Of a stretch of DNA of 64,000 nucleotides, positions 23,411 through 32,095 are shown one piece after another; the first letter of the stretch is position 1; every line of letters starts with the position of its first letter. Source of the DNA: Scatomorpha stercorigallinarum. Lineage in GTDB: Bacteria; Bacillota; Clostridia; Oscillospirales; Oscillospiraceae. The translations under genes and the position numbers were made by a program. The stretch spans positions 1 through 64,000 of the forward strand of contig CALXGN010000010.1 in the NCBI GenBank assembly GCA_944387865.1, written 5' to 3'. The notes beneath the pieces are model-generated. The model saw only the letters and a program-made list of their open reading frames with translations. It was not told where the DNA came from and ran no database searches.

Positions 23411-24892
23411 ATGTGTGCTGAACGAACGAAAAAACTGAACTCCGCCGCCCTGCGCTCGGCCTTCTCCAGCTGCGCGGACTTCGTCATCCGCGCGGTGCTG
23501 CCGGGGCTCGCGCCGGGGCGGGAGGCGTATGTCTGCTGGCTGGACGGCCTGGTGGACGGCGCGGCGGTGACGGAGGACGTCCTGCGCCCGCTGACGGAGC
23601 GCGGCCGCACGCCCTTCCCGCGCAGCGCGGAGCGCATCATGGAGCTGATGGAGCGCGGCGCGGTGTACTCCTATGCCGTCAAGCGCCGCAGCTCGCTGGA
23701 GGAGGCCTGCGCCGACCTGGTGAACGGCTGCTGCGCCGTGGTCTTCGACGGCCCGATGGCCGCGCTCACCTTTGAAACGCGCTCGCAGACGGGCCGCGGC
23801 GTGTCCGAGCCGACGGTGGAGAAGAGCATCAAGGGCGCGAAGGACGCCTTTGTGGAGACGCTGCGCGTGAACACCTCCCTCGTGCGGCGCAAACTGCGCT
23901 CGCCCTCGCTGAAGCTGGCGGAGCTCACCCTGGGCCGCGAGAGCAATACCGCCGTGGCCGTGCTGTATGTGGAAGGCGTGGCCAAAGACGCCACCGTGCA
24001 GGAGCTGCTGCGCCGCCTGCGCTCTATCGACACGGATGGCCTGCTCTCCGCCGCGGAAATAGAGGAGGCGCTGGCGGACTCGCCCAAAACGCCCTTCCCC
24101 CAGCTTTTGCACACGGAGCGCTCGGACGCCTTCGCCATGCAGCTGCTGAACGGCCGCGTGGGCGTTATCGCAGACGGCCTGCCGCTGGGCTTCCTCGCCC
24201 CGGGCTGCCTGCCGGCCTTCATGCGCGTGCCGGAGGACAGCGCGTCACACTTCGCCGTCTCCTCCATGCTGCTGGCCCTGCGCTGGGTGGCGCTGGCGCT
24301 CTCGCTGCTGCTGCCGGGGGCCTTCGTGGCCGTGTCCATGTACCACCAGGAGATGCTCCCCACCGAGCTGTTGATGAGCATGTCCGCCGCCAAGCAGTAC
24401 GTCCCCTTCTCCTCGGCGGCGGAGGTGATCGCCATGCTCGTCTCCTTCGAACTGCTGCAGGAGGCCGGTCTGCGCCTGCCGGACCCCGTGGGGCAGACGG
24501 CCTCCATCATCGGCGCGCTCATCGTCGGGCAGAGCGCCGTGGAAGCGCGCATCGTCTCTCCCATCGCCGTCATCATCGTGGCCCTCTCCGGCATCGCCGG
24601 CTACACCCTGCCCAGCCACGACCTCTCCTCCGCCATCCGCCTGCTGCGCTTTCTCTTCGTGATCGCGGGCGCGGCCCTGGGCCTCTACGGCCTGATGACG
24701 GCCCTCGCGTTGCTCATCTACCACCTCTCCGCCCTTGAGAGCTTCGGCGCGCCCTATCTGACGCCGCTGACGGACGCCGACGGCCGCGGCGCGCTGCGCG
24801 CCCTGCTCAGCCGCCCCGTGCGCGCGAACCGCCGCCGCAGCGGCGTCATCGCCGGAGGAAACCTGCGCCGCCGCGGGGAGGGCGGGAAGTGA
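23411..24892 (+). CDS. spore germination protein, GerA (A-subunit) family
   Basis: A 493-residue germinant-receptor A subunit. The N-terminal soluble half has the family sequences REAYVCWLDGLVDGAAV and GRGVSEPTVEKSIKGAKDAFVETLRVNTSLVRRKLRSPSLK; the C-terminal half has about five membrane helices with the SRE-like PTELLMSMSAAKQYVPF and GSIIGALIVGQSAVEA-type segments. With B and C subunits it senses nutrients in the spore inner membrane. The start at 23411 lies only a few bases beyond the repeat and has a poor ribosome site (GGGGC 12 nt upstream). First gene of a GerA-GerC-GerB operon. Confidence 0.92.
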   Translation: MCAERTKKLNSAALRSAFSSCADFVIRAVLPGLAPGREAYVCWLDGLVDGAAVTEDVLRPLTERGRTPFPRSAERIMELMERGAVYSYAVKRRSSLEEACADLVNGCCAVVFDGPMAALTFETRSQTGRGVSEPTVEKSIKGAKDAFVETLRVNTSLVRRKLRSPSLKLAELTLGRESNTAVAVLYVEGVAKDATVQELLRRLRSIDTDGLLSAAEIEEALADSPKTPFPQLLHTERSDAFAMQLLNGRVGVIADGLPLGFLAPGCLPAFMRVPEDSASHFAVSSMLLALRWVALALSLLLPGAFVAVSMYHQEMLPTELLMSMSAAKQYVPFSSAAEVIAMLVSFELLQEAGLRLPDPVGQTASIIGALIVGQSAVEARIVSPIAVIIVALSGIAGYTLPSHDLSSAIRLLRFLFVIAGAALGLYGLMTALALLIYHLSALESFGAPYLTPLTDADGRGALRALLSRPVRANRRRSGVIAGGNLRRRGEGGK

Positions 24893-26016
24893 GGCGCGCC
24901 GCGGCGCTCCTGCTCGCCGGCGCGCTGCTCGCCGGCAGCGGCTGCACGGGCGGCGTCGGCGGGACCTACCGCAATATCGAGGAGCTGCAGATCGTCGAGG
25001 CGCTGGGCTTCGATATAGATAACGGCCGCGTGCTGGCCTCCGCCGCCACGGGCCGGGACGCCTCCGGGCGCGAGGCCCTGCGCGCGAGCGGCGATGGCGT
25101 GGACGTGACGTCCGCCCTGCGCCAGATGCGCTCGCGCTCCGCCGGCGGCGACCTCTTTTTCGACAGCACGGGCCACATCCTGCTGGGGGAGGCCGCGGCG
25201 GAGGACGCCGGGCGCTTCCTCGGCTATGTCGAGCGCTCCGGCGAACTGAGGCTGGACACGCCGCTGCTGGTGGCGCGCGGTGGCACGGCACGCTCTCTGG
25301 TGCTCGCCGCCGGCGGCACGGAGGGCGACGCGCCCTCCATCCTCAGCGCGCTGGAAGACCGCGTTCTGCGCTCGGGCGCGGGCTTCGTGCCCGGCTGCGC
25401 GGAGATAGCCGCCGCCCTTGAGCGCAGCGGTGCGGCCCTGGCCCTGGCCGTGCGCGCGGAGCGCTCCACCGCCGGGGACTACGACACCGCCGTCCCCGCG
25501 GGCTTCGCCGTGCTCCGCGGCGGCGCCCTGGTTGGATATCTGGACGCCGGCGCGTCGCTGGGCGCCGGACTGCTGCTCTCGCGCGCCGGCCGCGCGGAGC
25601 TGGACGTCTCCGGCGCGGAGATCCGCCTCATCTCCTGCTCCTGCGATATCGAGCCCCTCTGGGACGGCGATAAACTGCGCGCTCTGCGCTTTTCGCTCTC
25701 CGCCAGCGGCTCGCTGACAGAGTCCGCCGCCGGCGCGGACCTCTCGCAGGAGGCGGCAAGGGCGGAATTGGAAGCGGCATTCGCCGCGGAGTGCTCTCGC
25801 CTGGCGGAGCTCTGCCTGGCCACCTCGCAGGCGCTGGAAGCGGACTTCCTCGGCCTGGGCGCGCAGCTGGAGCGCCGGGAGCCGCGCCGCTGGCGGGAGA
25901 TATCCGGCGGCTGGGACGCACTGCTGCCGCAGCTGGAGCTGCATGTGGAGGCGGAGGCCACGCTGCTGCGCTCCTATGGCTACGACGACCCGCCCACGCG
26001 GGGGAAGGGGGGCTGA
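24889..26016 (+). CDS. spore germination lipoprotein, Ger(x)C family
   Basis: A 375-residue Ger(x)C lipoprotein. A short signal peptide ends in LAGSGC (Cys19), followed by the family opening NIEELQIVEALGFDID. Residues ~270-375 form the C-terminal helical domain with QEAARAELEAAFAAECSRLAELC. It is the lipid-anchored partner of the A and B subunits. The start is GTG overlapping the gerA stop (GTGA). Cysteine and small-residue content is normal for the family. Confidence 0.88.
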   Translation: MRRAAALLLAGALLAGSGCTGGVGGTYRNIEELQIVEALGFDIDNGRVLASAATGRDASGREALRASGDGVDVTSALRQMRSRSAGGDLFFDSTGHILLGEAAAEDAGRFLGYVERSGELRLDTPLLVARGGTARSLVLAAGGTEGDAPSILSALEDRVLRSGAGFVPGCAEIAAALERSGAALALAVRAERSTAGDYDTAVPAGFAVLRGGALVGYLDAGASLGAGLLLSRAGRAELDVSGAEIRLISCSCDIEPLWDGDKLRALRFSLSASGSLTESAAGADLSQEAARAELEAAFAAECSRLAELCLATSQALEADFLGLGAQLERREPRRWREISGGWDALLPQLELHVEAEATLLRSYGYDDPPTRGKGG

Positions 26017-26019
26017 GCG

Positions 26020-27138
26020 GTGGAAGAAGGCCTTGTAAAGCGCCGGGAACTGTCGGCCCTCGGTTTTGTCGCCTCGCTGACGGCCGCGGCGCGCATCCTC
26101 CCCGGGCTGGGGGCGGCCGCTGCCGGGCCGGCGGCCTGGCTCTGCCCGCTGGCCGCCCTGCCGGGCGTGCTGCTCGTGTGCGAATGCCTCCATTCCGCCA
26201 TGAGGCACGCCCGCCGGGGCGAGGGCCTCTCGGCGCTGGCCCTGCGCAGCCTGGGCCGCGTCCCCGGCGCCATACTGCTCGTGCTCTACGCCCTCTGGCT
26301 GGTGTTCTACGCCGCCTTTTCCCTGCGCAGCGCCTCCTCGCGCTTCACCATCGCCATCTACCCCGGCACGGACCCGGACATCTTCGTGGCCGTGGGGGCG
26401 GCGGCCTGCCTCGTCCCCGCTCTCGGGCGCTATAGCTCCCTGGGCCGCGCGGCGGTCGTCTGCCGCGGCCTGCTGGCGCTGGCCCTGGCGCTGATACTGG
26501 CCCTCGGCCTGGCCAGCGCGGATACCCGTAACCTCCTGCCGGTGACGGCGCAGGACGCCCTGCCGGTGCTCTCCGGCGCGCCCCCCGCGCTGGGCATACT
26601 GACGCTGCTGCTCTGCGCCACCTCCCTCCCCGGCGGCGCGGAGACTCCCCGCCGGCGGGACTATCTCCGCCGCTGCCTCGCGCTCTCGGCGCTCTTCACG
26701 CTCATCGTGGCGGCGACGGTGGGCCGCTTCGGCGCCCCGCTGGCGGCGCGCTTTGAGCTGCCGTTCTTCACCATGGTGAAAAACATCAGCCTCCCCGGCC
26801 TCACGGACCGCGTGGAGGCGCTGGTCACAGCCTTCTGGGTGTTCTCGGACTTTGCCATGTGCTCGCTGGCGCTGATGGCCGCCTCCGGGGCCGTGCGCAT
26901 GGCCCTCGGCCTGCCGGAGAGCCCGCAGGGCCCGCGGCTGGGCGGCGGGCGCTGGATCACCGTCCTCTTCGCCGCCGCGGCCTTCGTCCTCGCCAACCTG
27001 ATGGCCCCCACGAACTTTGCCCTCACGGCCCTCTCGCAGCGCTATGTCCCCGCCCTCAATCTCATCATGGCCGGCGCGCTGCTCCTGCCCACCGCCCTGG
27101 CGGCGCACCTGCGCGGCCGCCGCCCCGCCGGCGGCTGA
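26020..27138 (+). CDS. spore germination permease, GerAB/GerB family
   Basis: A 372-residue membrane protein of the GerAB (APC-superfamily) type with about ten hydrophobic helices. Family features include LVKRRELSALGFVASLTAAARIL at the start, the VFYAAFSLRSASSRFTIAIYPGTDPDIF segment and ELPFFTMVKNISLPGLTDRVEALVTAFWVFSDF. It binds the germinant in Bacillus homologues. Start GTG, 3 nt after the previous stop. It ends the operon before a strong terminator. Confidence 0.9.
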   Translation: MEEGLVKRRELSALGFVASLTAAARILPGLGAAAAGPAAWLCPLAALPGVLLVCECLHSAMRHARRGEGLSALALRSLGRVPGAILLVLYALWLVFYAAFSLRSASSRFTIAIYPGTDPDIFVAVGAAACLVPALGRYSSLGRAAVVCRGLLALALALILALGLASADTRNLLPVTAQDALPVLSGAPPALGILTLLLCATSLPGGAETPRRRDYLRRCLALSALFTLIVAATVGRFGAPLAARFELPFFTMVKNISLPGLTDRVEALVTAFWVFSDFAMCSLALMAASGAVRMALGLPESPQGPRLGGGRWITVLFAAAAFVLANLMAPTNFALTALSQRYVPALNLIMAGALLLPTALAAHLRGRRPAGG

Positions 27139-27156
27139 GAGGCCCCCTCCGGCACG

Positions 27157-27191
27157 GAAAAGCGCCCCGGTGCTCACCGGGGCGCTTTTTT
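27157..27191. terminator. bidirectional terminator between ger operon and foldase gene
   Basis: AGCGCCCCGG-TGCTCA-CCGGGGCGCT with A-run before and T-run after, between convergent genes. Confidence 0.88.
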
Positions 27192-27214
27192 CCCATATTC
27201 AGTTTCCCGCCGGC

Positions 27215-28393
27215 TCACTGCAGCATACCGGCGATGTCCAGCTCCTCATAGGCCGGCTCATAGACGACCTCGGCGTCGGCGGCCCAGCCGTTGACGAGCT
27301 CGCCGAAGTCCATCTGCGCGGCGACGTACTGCAAGTTATAGCCGTAGTTGAAGAGGATGTCGTCCTTGCTCAGCGGCAGGCGCAGGATGATGTGGTAGCC
27401 GCTGGTGGACTCCACGATGTCGGAGACCTCGTACTCGCCCAGGGCGGCGGCCGCGTCCTCAAACTCGGCGTACATCGTCCCCGGCGTGTAGCAGTAGCCG
27501 TTTGGATAGCTGGCGAGGCCCGGGTCCTCGCTGTTCTCCTGCATCAGCTCGTCGAAAAGCTCCACGACCTCCTCGCTGCCGGAGAGCGGCCGCAGCTGCT
27601 CGAGCAGGCCCTCGGCCTGGGCGAGCTTTTCCTCCTTCGCCGCGCCGTCGAGGGCGTTGCCCTCCTCGTCCTGCGTGAGCACGAGGATGTGCTTGACGGT
27701 GACATAGCCCTGGCCCTCGCCCCAGCTGATGGCGTCGGCCTCCGGATAGAGCTCTCCCGCCGCGCCGTAGCGGTCGATCCACACGCGCTGGTTGAGCAGC
27801 GTCGTCTCGTTCACGAAGTCGAAAACGCGCCGCGTGAGCATCTGCCCGGCGAGGAACTCCTCAAAGTCCTCCTCCGTGCCGTCCTCGCCGCAGTTGTTGA
27901 CGATGGTCTGCCGCACGGCCTCGTCCAGGCTCTCGCGGTCCTCATCCGTGAGGGCGTAGCCCTCCGCCGCCGCCTGCACGTTCAGCGAGTGGTAGGCCAC
28001 GGCGTACTGCTCGGAGAGCATCTTCATGTAGTCGGCATAGGTCATGCCCTCCGTCAGCTCGGTGGAATAGTCCATCTGGCCATAGCTGGCCTCAAAGCTG
28101 TCCACATTGACATAGAGCCAGTAGAAAAATTCGTCCCAGGTGACGTCGCTGCCGTCAACGGTCATCATCACCTCGTCGGCGTCGCGGCTCGCGAGCAGCG
28201 CCTGCCAGTCGTGGGCGGGCTCCGCGCTCGCCTCGGGCGAAGCTTCCGGCGAAGCCTCCGGCGTTGCCTCCGCTTCGGCGGAGGGCTCCGGGCTCTCTAT
28301 GAGCTCCACATCCTCCCCTCCGGCCCCGCAGGCGGAGAGGGCGGCGAGCAGCATGGCCGCCGCGAGCAGCAGTGACAGTGTCTTTTTCATCAT
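27215..28393 (-). CDS. PrsA-like peptidylprolyl isomerase lipoprotein
   Basis: A 392-residue lipoprotein with lipobox LSAC (Cys22), a 40-residue Ser/Pro/Glu/Ala spacer containing PEASPEASPEAS repeats, a SurA/PrsA-type helical domain (VDGSDVTWDEFFYWLY...), and a parvulin-like domain: VTVKHILVLT...EE..LAQAEGLLEQL, GYCYTPGTMYAEFEDAAAALGEYEVSDIVESTSGYHIILRL. It would fold exported proteins outside the membrane. Its start overlaps the mfd stop (ATGATGA), so it is translationally coupled to mfd, an unexpected partner for a repair factor. Confidence 0.85.
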   Translation of the reverse strand: MMKKTLSLLLAAAMLLAALSACGAGGEDVELIESPEPSAEAEATPEASPEASPEASAEPAHDWQALLASRDADEVMMTVDGSDVTWDEFFYWLYVNVDSFEASYGQMDYSTELTEGMTYADYMKMLSEQYAVAYHSLNVQAAAEGYALTDEDRESLDEAVRQTIVNNCGEDGTEEDFEEFLAGQMLTRRVFDFVNETTLLNQRVWIDRYGAAGELYPEADAISWGEGQGYVTVKHILVLTQDEEGNALDGAAKEEKLAQAEGLLEQLRPLSGSEEVVELFDELMQENSEDPGLASYPNGYCYTPGTMYAEFEDAAAALGEYEVSDIVESTSGYHIILRLPLSKDDILFNYGYNLQYVAAQMDFGELVNGWAADAEVVYEPAYEELDIAGMLQ

Positions 28394-31300
28394 TTATCCT
28401 CCTTGTTGTCGGAAGTTTTGTCCTTTTTCGTGCCGGCCCAGGCGGAGACGAAGGCGTCCGCCACGTCTATCACCTTAGCCTTGGGCGGGAGCTTGAGCGT
28501 GAGGCGCGGCGTGTTCCCCGCCTCCACGCGCAGCCGGCCCTTGTATTCAGGCCGGGCGTAGAGCGCGGAGACGCGCTCCATGTCAAAGCCGTCGAGCTCA
28601 AAGCGGAGCGTCCCGGCCTTCTGCGAGATGTCGGTTATGCCGGCCCTGCCGGCCTCGCCGCGCAGCAGCGCCACGCGCACCAGGGTGGTGACGCTCCCGG
28701 GCGGCTCGCCGAAGCGGTCGATGAGCTCGTCGAGCATGTCGTCGGCGTCCGCCTCCGAACGGATGAGCGCGATGCGCCGGTAGAGGTCCATGCGCTGCTC
28801 CTCGCTGGGCACATAGCTCTCCGGGATGTTGGCGGTGACGGTGAGGTCGGCGGTGGTGGAGGCCCGGTGCTCGCTCTTTTCGCCCTTCTCCTCCAGCACG
28901 GCCTCCTCCAGCAGCTTGAGGTACATGTCATATCCCACGTCGATCAGGTGCCCGGACTGCTCGGCGCCCAGCAGGTTGCCTGCGCCGCGTATCTCCAGGT
29001 CGCGCATGGCGATGCGGAAGCCGGAGTTGAACTCCGCGAACTCGCGTATGGCCTCCAGGCGCTTTTCCGCCACCTCGCTGAGCACCTTGTCCCGGCGGAA
29101 GGTGAGATAGGCGTAGGCCCTGCGGCTCGAGCGGCCCACCCGCCCGCGCAGCTGGTGGAGCTGGGCCAGGCCGAGGTGGTCGGCGTCCTCCACAATCAGC
29201 GTGTTCACGTTCGGCATGTCGATGCCGGTCTCGATGATGGTGGTGCAGACGAGCACCTGCACGCGCCCCTCGGCCATGTCCTCCATCACGCGGCCCAGCT
29301 GTTCCTCGTCCATCTTCCCGTGCGCCACGGCCACGGCCGCGCCGTCCAGCAGCTCGGATATCTTCAGCGCCGTGCGCTCGATGTTGTCCACCCGGTTGTG
29401 CAGGTAATACACCTGCCCGCCGCGGCTGAGCTCCTTGTGCATGGCGTCTTTCAAAACGCCCCAGTCGTGCTCCATGACGATGGTCTGCACGGGCAGCCGG
29501 TCCTGCGGCGGCTCCTCGATGGTGGACATGTCGCGGATGCCAGAGAGGGCCATGTTCAGCGTCCGCGGTATGGGCGTGGCGGAGAGCGTGAGCACGTCCA
29601 CCTGGCGGCTCAATTCTTTTATGTGTTCCTTGTGCGTAACGCCGAAGCGCTGCTCCTCGTCCACGATCAGCAGCCCCAGGTTCTTGAACTGCACGTCCTT
29701 CTGCAGCAGCCTGTGCGTGCCTATCACCAGGTCGCAGCGGCCGTTCTGGACATTTTTCAGCGTCTCGCGCACCTGCGCGGCCGTGCGGAAGCGGCTGAGC
29801 ACCTCGATCTGCACGGGATAGCCGAAAAATCGCTGCATGGCCGTCTGGTAGTGCTGCTGCGCGAGCACGGTGGTGGGCACCAGTATGGCCGCCTGCATCC
29901 CGTCGAGGATGCATTTCATCACGGCCCGCAAGGCCACCTCCGTCTTGCCGTAGCCCACGTCGCCGCAGAGTAGGCGGTCCATCGGCACGGGCTTTTCCAT
30001 GTCGCCCTTGATCTCCTCAACGCAGCGGAGCTGGTCGGCCGTCTCCTCAAAGCCGAAGCGCTCTTCGAACTCCACCTGCCAGGGCGAATCGGGCGCGAAG
30101 GCGTGGCCCTTCTGCCGCGCGCGCTCGGCGTAAAGCTGTATCAGCCCGCGCGCGAGCTGCTTGGCGGCGGCCTTGGCGCGCGATTTCGTGCGCTGCCAGT
30201 CCGTGCCGCCCATCTTCGAGAGACGCACGGGCCGGTCCTCGCCCGCGCCCACGTATTTGCTCACCAGGTCGAGCTGCGTGGCGGGGACATAGAGCGTGTC
30301 CGTCCCCGCGTAGCAGATCTTCATGTAGTCCTTCTGCGCGCCGTCCACGGGCATGCGCACGATGCCGGCGAAGCGGCCGATGCCGTGGTTCTCGTGCACC
30401 ACCAGGTCGCCCACGGCGAGGTCTGCGCAGGAGCCGATGCGCTCGCCCATGCTGGGCTTTTTGCGCCGTTTTGCGCGGCGGTAGCCGCCGGCGGCTATCT
30501 GGGTATCCGTCAGCACCGCCAGGCGCGCAGAGGGGTACTCAAGGCCCGAGGAGAGCCCTCCCGGCACGATCAGGCACTCGCCGCGCGCGGGCAGGGCCGC
30601 GAGTTCGCCCGCCGTGCGCGCTTTTATCCCCTTCCCGTCGAAAAAGCTGGCCATGATGGCCGCCCTCCGCGCGTCGCCGGAGAGCACCAGCACGGCGAAG
30701 CCCGTGGACAGGTAGTGGCGCACATCCTCCGCCGCCTGCTCGGCGCTGCCGCCATAGCTGGGCAGCTGCTTGGCGAGTATGTTCGTTATGCTCTTCGGCT
30801 CCGCCGGGTAGCGCCCGGCGGTGAAGGAGTCCGCCATATAGAGCCCGCGCGCGGCCAGCTCCCTGAAGGCCCTGTCGGGCGGGAGGCAGAAGTCCTCCGC
30901 GCGCGCGTTCAGCCGCCCGGCCTTGACGAGCGTGTTTACGTCCTCGCCCAGCTCCTTGGCGTAGCTGCGCGCGCGCTCGGCGAACCTCACCGGCTGGTCG
31001 AGGAGTATCACCGCGCCAGGCGGTATGTAGTCCAGCGCCGTGGCCATGCCGCCGTAGATGAGCGGCGCGTAGCGGTCCGCCGCGCGCAGCTCGGCCCCGC
31101 TGTTCAAAAGCTCGGCGTCCTCCCGGAGCGTGCGCTCATAGAGCGCGGCCGTCTCCGTTTTCCGGCGCGCGGCGTTCTTCGCCGCCTTTTCGATCTCGGA
31201 CGCGAGCGCGGCGCTGCCGCCGCGCATCAATCCGGGTAGCGTCTCCGCCGCCGGGAGTATCACGGCGCGCTCCACGTTCTCCGTCCGGCGCTGGCTGCCC

Positions 31301-31926
31301 GGGTCGAAAAAGGCCATGGAGTCTATCTCGTCGCCCCAGAGCTCAACGCGCACCGGCTCGCGGAAGGAGGGGGAAAAGAAATCCAGTATGCCGCCGCGGC
31401 GGGAAAACTGCCCCGGCCCGTCCACCTGCCCGGCGCGGGAGTAGCCGCAGCGCAGCAGCGCGTCCTCGGCGTCCTCTATCGCGAGCTGCCCGGGCTGGGA
31501 AATTTCAAACGCGCCCCGGCGCAGGGCCTCCGGCGGGATCGCCCGCTGCAGCAGCCCGGCGGCGGTGATGACCGTCACCTCCGCACCCGAGAGCAGGGCC
31601 CTCAGCGCGCCGATGCGCCGCTGCTCCCCCTGGCGGGAGACGGCGTCCGCCGTGTAGAAGGTGAAGTCGCGAGAATAGAGGTAGTTCACCTCCGCGCCCG
31701 TAAGGGCGGCGATGTCCGCGCCGATGGCCTCGGCGGAGCTCTCGTCCGGGCAGAGCACCACCAGCGGCGCGCCCTCCCGCGCGGCCAGGGCGGCGGCCAG
31801 CTGCGCCCGGCCCGCCGGCGGCAGGCCCGTTATGAGCGCGGGAAGCCCTCCCCCCTCCCCGGCGCGGGGGAGGGCGGCGGCCTCCGGTATGTCGAAAAAT
31901 GCTTCCAATAGTGCGTTCTTTTCCAT
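28390..31926 (-). CDS. mfd: transcription-repair coupling factor Mfd
   Basis: A 1178-residue Mfd with all expected parts: degenerate UvrB-homology region (residues ~30-330), RNA-polymerase interaction domain (GDLVVHENHGIGRFAGI...YAGTDTLYVPATQLDLVSKYVG), SF2 translocase motor with Walker A GDVGYGKTEVA, DEEQRFGV box, SATPIPRTLNMAL, QLRGRVGRSSR (motif VI) and the C-terminal TRCF domain. It removes stalled RNA polymerase and recruits UvrA. The start is ATG 31926 (MEKNALLEAFF); there is no ribosome site, but a promoter places the RNA start only 1-3 nt upstream, suggesting a leaderless message. Confidence 0.95.
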   Translation of the reverse strand: MEKNALLEAFFDIPEAAALPRAGEGGGLPALITGLPPAGRAQLAAALAAREGAPLVVLCPDESSAEAIGADIAALTGAEVNYLYSRDFTFYTADAVSRQGEQRRIGALRALLSGAEVTVITAAGLLQRAIPPEALRRGAFEISQPGQLAIEDAEDALLRCGYSRAGQVDGPGQFSRRGGILDFFSPSFREPVRVELWGDEIDSMAFFDPGSQRRTENVERAVILPAAETLPGLMRGGSAALASEIEKAAKNAARRKTETAALYERTLREDAELLNSGAELRAADRYAPLIYGGMATALDYIPPGAVILLDQPVRFAERARSYAKELGEDVNTLVKAGRLNARAEDFCLPPDRAFRELAARGLYMADSFTAGRYPAEPKSITNILAKQLPSYGGSAEQAAEDVRHYLSTGFAVLVLSGDARRAAIMASFFDGKGIKARTAGELAALPARGECLIVPGGLSSGLEYPSARLAVLTDTQIAAGGYRRAKRRKKPSMGERIGSCADLAVGDLVVHENHGIGRFAGIVRMPVDGAQKDYMKICYAGTDTLYVPATQLDLVSKYVGAGEDRPVRLSKMGGTDWQRTKSRAKAAAKQLARGLIQLYAERARQKGHAFAPDSPWQVEFEERFGFEETADQLRCVEEIKGDMEKPVPMDRLLCGDVGYGKTEVALRAVMKCILDGMQAAILVPTTVLAQQHYQTAMQRFFGYPVQIEVLSRFRTAAQVRETLKNVQNGRCDLVIGTHRLLQKDVQFKNLGLLIVDEEQRFGVTHKEHIKELSRQVDVLTLSATPIPRTLNMALSGIRDMSTIEEPPQDRLPVQTIVMEHDWGVLKDAMHKELSRGGQVYYLHNRVDNIERTALKISELLDGAAVAVAHGKMDEEQLGRVMEDMAEGRVQVLVCTTIIETGIDMPNVNTLIVEDADHLGLAQLHQLRGRVGRSSRRAYAYLTFRRDKVLSEVAEKRLEAIREFAEFNSGFRIAMRDLEIRGAGNLLGAEQSGHLIDVGYDMYLKLLEEAVLEEKGEKSEHRASTTADLTVTANIPESYVPSEEQRMDLYRRIALIRSEADADDMLDELIDRFGEPPGSVTTLVRVALLRGEAGRAGITDISQKAGTLRFELDGFDMERVSALYARPEYKGRLRVEAGNTPRLTLKLPPKAKVIDVADAFVSAWAGTKKDKTSDNKEDK

Positions 31927-31934
31927 CAGCAAGG

Positions 31935-31963
31935 AGTATACCACCAAAGCGGCGCGAATTCAA
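31935..31963 (-). promoter_or_regulatory. mfd promoter, predicted leaderless start
   Basis: Minus strand TTGAAT (31958-31963), 17 nt, TATACT (31935-31940). A +1 seven bases beyond the -10 falls at ~31928, two bases before the mfd ATG. Confidence 0.65.
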
Positions 31964-32006
31964 CCGGCCCGGGGCGGCGGAAATTATATTAAAATAATGT
32001 ATTTTC

Positions 32007-32035
32007 TTGATTCCCCGCCGCCAATCTGGTATAAT
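32007..32035 (+). promoter_or_regulatory. dnaA promoter
   Basis: TTGATT (32007-32012), 17 nt, TATAAT (32030-32035); RNA start near 32042. A CGCCCGCC-GCGC-GGCGGGC hairpin (32042-32060) would sit at the 5' end of the message. Confidence 0.8.
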
Positions 32036-32095
32036 GTTATGCGCCCGCCGCGCGGCGGGCATAAAACTGCCCATTTACAGTTGGGAGGATCACAA

